The notes under the pieces are model-generated. The model ran no database searches, was not told the origin of the DNA, and saw only the letters and a program-made list of their open reading frames with translations. Below, piece after piece: positions 12,345-14,311 of a DNA stretch of 14,311 nucleotides. Source of the stretch: Candidatus Eiseniibacteriota bacterium (GTDB lineage: Bacteria > Eisenbacteria > RBG-16-71-46 > JAGVPR01); NCBI GenBank assembly GCA_020052115.1, contig JAGVPR010000348.1, positions 1 through 14,311 of the forward strand, written 5' to 3'. A program made the position numbers and the translations under genes. The number at the start of each line of letters is the position of its first letter. The first letter of the stretch is position 1.

Positions 12345-13931
12345 ATGCTCCGTTGCACACCCGTCGCTGTCGCTCTCGCCGTCTTTCTCATCGCTCGGAT
12401 CGTCGCTGCGTCCACGCCCCCCGAATTCGACCGGGCAGCCCGGCTCGGTCTCGCCGGAGACCACGACGGCGCGATCGGAGCGTACGAGTCCTTCCTCAAG
12501 GCCCATCCCAAGGATCGTCTCTCCCCGGTGGCGGCAACGGCGATCGCCAATCTCCATCTTGCCGGGCGGGGCGACTCGACCGCCGCGCTCTCCGCCTTCG
12601 AGAGGGTCCTGTCCGAGTATCCCGACAGCCCGCTGGCCCTGGAGGCCGCGCTTCGCAAGGGAGAATGCGCCGATGGCCGCGGCGACCACACCCTCGCCGC
12701 TGCCGCGTACGAAGAGGCGCTCCGGCTCGCAGGAACGAGCCGTGAGAGCGCGGACGAAGCCTGGGTGAATCGTGTCGCGGAGGCGGCCGCGCGCGCCTAC
12801 GCCGACGCCGGGGAGCCGCGTAAGGCGATTGACGCCTACCAGGGGATGCTTGCGAAGTTCTCGGCGCCGGAGATCGCGGCCGTGGCCCACTTCCGGATGG
12901 GGGAGTGCTTCGAATCGCTGGGCGATGAGTCGAAGGCCGCGGGGGAGTTTCTGTTTGTCATCGAGCGGTATCCGTCCTCGATGCTCTTTGGCGAAGCTCT
13001 GGCCAAGAGAGAGATCATCGAAAAGCACCACACGACGGATTGGGCGCCGTACGAGATCTACTCAGAGGCGACCGGGATCCTGCGCCAGGAGTACGCGAGA
13101 GCCCTGGCGCTTACCGACTCTCTGCTTGCGATGGGCGTGAATCCCGCCCTTCGCGAATGCGCCGAATACCGGAAGATCTCACTCGAGACGGCCATCGCGG
13201 GGGACTATACGGGCGGATGCCGCCGTCTCGATGCTTTCATCCGGTCGCACCCGGGCGGTCTGCGAACGGAGTATGCGCGGAACACGCTCGAGCAGAACTG
13301 GCGGCCGATAGCCGAACTCGAGGTCCAGGTGCGTGAGACGCCGGATGACGCCGGGGCGTTGATGGCGCTCGGTCAGATGTACGCGCAGGTGCGGTCGGCG
13401 GCGAGGGCTGTGGAAGTGCTCGAAAAGGCGCGGTCGCTGGCGCCGGACGAAGCCGATCTCCACTTCACGCTCGGGTACACCTACATGCAGCTCGGCCGCA
13501 CCGAGGACTCGGTCAAGGCGTTCGATTTCTACCTGGAGCGAAACCCGGACGACCTGACGGCTCTGAACCTGATCGGCTACCAGTACATGTCCAGCGGCCG
13601 GGCCGAGCAGGCCCTTCCTTACTTCGAGCGCTACGCCGCGGCCGCACCCGATGATCCGAACGCACACGACAGTCTCGGCGAGGGGCTCCTGGGGGCCGGC
13701 CGGCTCGATGAGTCGGCTCGCGAGTACGAGAAGGCGATCGCGCTCGATCCCGGTTTCTCGAATTCACACTTCATGCTCGGCCGCGTCTATCATGACCTCG
13801 GAAACAGGGAGCGCTCGGCGGAGGCCTATCGGCGTTTCCTGGAACTCGTGTCGGACGGGCCGCAAGCGGACGAAGCGCGGGCCGCTCTCGCGGAGACGGG
13901 CGGCGGCGAGAAGAAGGAGATGAATCCATGA
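12345..13931 (+). CDS. Secreted tetratricopeptide-repeat protein
   Basis: The 528-residue protein begins with a signal peptide (1-22, cleavage near IVAAS-TPP). It then has two blocks of TPR-type helical repeats, about 28-210 and about 335-515. The C-terminal block is the cleaner: KARSLAPDEADLHFTLGYTY (361-380), then YLERNPDDLTALNLIGYQYM, then AAAPDDPNAHDSLGEGLL, then KAIALDPGFSNSHFMLGRVY, each 34 residues apart. The TPR superhelix binds partner proteins, so it is probably a periplasmic or cell-surface scaffold. ATG 12345 is chosen over the in-frame ATG 12306 because GGAGG lies four bases upstream and the signal peptide starts there. Its stop overlaps the DUF362 ATG (ATGA), so the two proteins are translationally coupled and probably work together. 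No enzymatic motif is visible and the partner is unknown. Confidence 0.85.
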   Translation: MLRCTPVAVALAVFLIARIVAASTPPEFDRAARLGLAGDHDGAIGAYESFLKAHPKDRLSPVAATAIANLHLAGRGDSTAALSAFERVLSEYPDSPLALEAALRKGECADGRGDHTLAAAAYEEALRLAGTSRESADEAWVNRVAEAAARAYADAGEPRKAIDAYQGMLAKFSAPEIAAVAHFRMGECFESLGDESKAAGEFLFVIERYPSSMLFGEALAKREIIEKHHTTDWAPYEIYSEATGILRQEYARALALTDSLLAMGVNPALRECAEYRKISLETAIAGDYTGGCRRLDAFIRSHPGGLRTEYARNTLEQNWRPIAELEVQVRETPDDAGALMALGQMYAQVRSAARAVEVLEKARSLAPDEADLHFTLGYTYMQLGRTEDSVKAFDFYLERNPDDLTALNLIGYQYMSSGRAEQALPYFERYAAAAPDDPNAHDSLGEGLLGAGRLDESAREYEKAIALDPGFSNSHFMLGRVYHDLGNRERSAEAYRRFLELVSDGPQADEARAALAETGGGEKKEMNP

Positions 13932-14311
13932 GTCTCACACGAAGGAAGTTTCTCCAGAGCGGCGCGATCGTGGGAGCCGGGTTCGTCTCGGGTCTTTCCT
14001 TGCCGCGTGCATTCGCCGAGCCGGCGACCGGCGCCGCAGCGCTAGACCTCGTGATTGCCCGCGGAGCCTCTCCGGCGAGGAACTGCCTCGCCGCCGTCGA
14101 GGCGCTCGGAGGCTTCTCCCGCTTCGTGCGCTCGGGCGACAAGGTCGTCATCAAGCCGAACCCGATCGGGGAGAGCGCGCCGGAGAAGGCGCTCAACACG
14201 CACCCCGACATGGTCGAGGCGGTCGTTCGCGAGTGCATCGGCGCGGGCGCGCGCGAGGTCGTCGTCTTGAGCCATGACGCGATGCGTTCCTTCGAGGCGA
14301 ACGGCACGGCC
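13928..14311 (+). CDS. DUF362 protein with Tat signal (partial, runs off the window)
   Basis: The 128 codons present are open to the window end. The N-terminus TRRKFLQSGAIVGAGFVSG is a twin-arginine signal (RRKFL) followed by a hydrophobic stretch and AFA cleavage site, so the protein is exported folded, probably with a cofactor. The mature part begins with a DUF362-type segment: VRSGDKVVIKPNPIG (72-86), NTHPDMVEAVVRECIGAGAREVVVLSHD. DUF362 (PF04015) proteins are poorly characterised and are often associated with iron-sulphur clusters. The usual length is about 300-400 residues, so most of the domain is beyond the edge. The start overlaps the TPR stop by four bases. Confidence 0.85.
   Translation, partial: MSLTRRKFLQSGAIVGAGFVSGLSLPRAFAEPATGAAALDLVIARGASPARNCLAAVEALGGFSRFVRSGDKVVIKPNPIGESAPEKALNTHPDMVEAVVRECIGAGAREVVVLSHDAMRSFEANGTA

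Noticed and set aside
1..14311. CRISPR array, tRNA or rRNA genes
   Set aside because: No regularly spaced repeats, cloverleaf-like sequence or rRNA-like stretch was seen on either strand.

Overview
The window is GC-rich (roughly two-thirds G+C), densely coded bacterial chromosome with no rRNA, tRNA or CRISPR. A remnant with a C-terminal FlgD-type Ig/sorting domain, secreted TPR and DUF362 proteins, and the codon bias are most like uncultivated high-GC lineages such as Candidatus Eisenbacteria. That placement is inference and cannot be proven from this window.

Layout. (1) 1-1259: the start of a leftward gene for an exported protein (TTG start, signal peptide, TTGACA promoter). It runs away from a rightward Glu/Leu/Phe/Val dehydrogenase that has lost its N-terminal domain. 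(2) 1184-3988, leftward: a class C beta-lactamase-like lipoprotein, an RluA-family pseudouridine synthase, and a decayed gene for a secreted FlgD-Ig protein. (3) 3989-5245, leftward: a membrane-anchored SGNH-hydrolase-like protein. (4) 5246-6134: a divergent intergenic region, a cupredoxin lipoprotein, and a compact regulatory stretch with an inverted repeat and a promoter so close to the next ATG that the transcript is probably leaderless. (5) 6135-10906, rightward: a four-gene operon with overlapping or abutting genes, encoding an asparagine-synthase-type amidotransferase, an acyl carrier protein, an AMP-forming ligase and a diverged NAD-synthase-like PP-loop enzyme. (6) 10931-12091, leftward and convergent: a tandem-GNAT acyltransferase. 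(7) 12092-12344: a gap holding degenerate insertion-sequence-end repeats and a promoter. (8) 12345-end, rightward: a secreted TPR protein translationally coupled to a Tat-exported DUF362 protein that runs off the edge.

The most interesting unit is the operon at 6135-10906. The ligase should adenylate a carboxylic or amino acid and load it on the carrier protein, as DltA loads DltC. Two ATP-pyrophosphatase-type amide-forming enzymes, one with its own glutaminase domain, could amidate a substrate, possibly the carrier-bound one. The convergent GNAT protein and the membrane SGNH protein are plausible but unproven partners in decorating an exported glycan. No product can be assigned from sequence. 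The asparagine synthase has Gly where the family has the NGEIYN Asn, and the NAD-synthase-like enzyme has a long Gly-rich insertion where canonical enzymes bind their substrate. Both suggest a specialised reaction rather than housekeeping Asn or NAD synthesis.

There are several signs of local rearrangement: the 5'-truncated dehydrogenase, the doubly deleted FlgD-Ig gene, and the insertion-sequence end.
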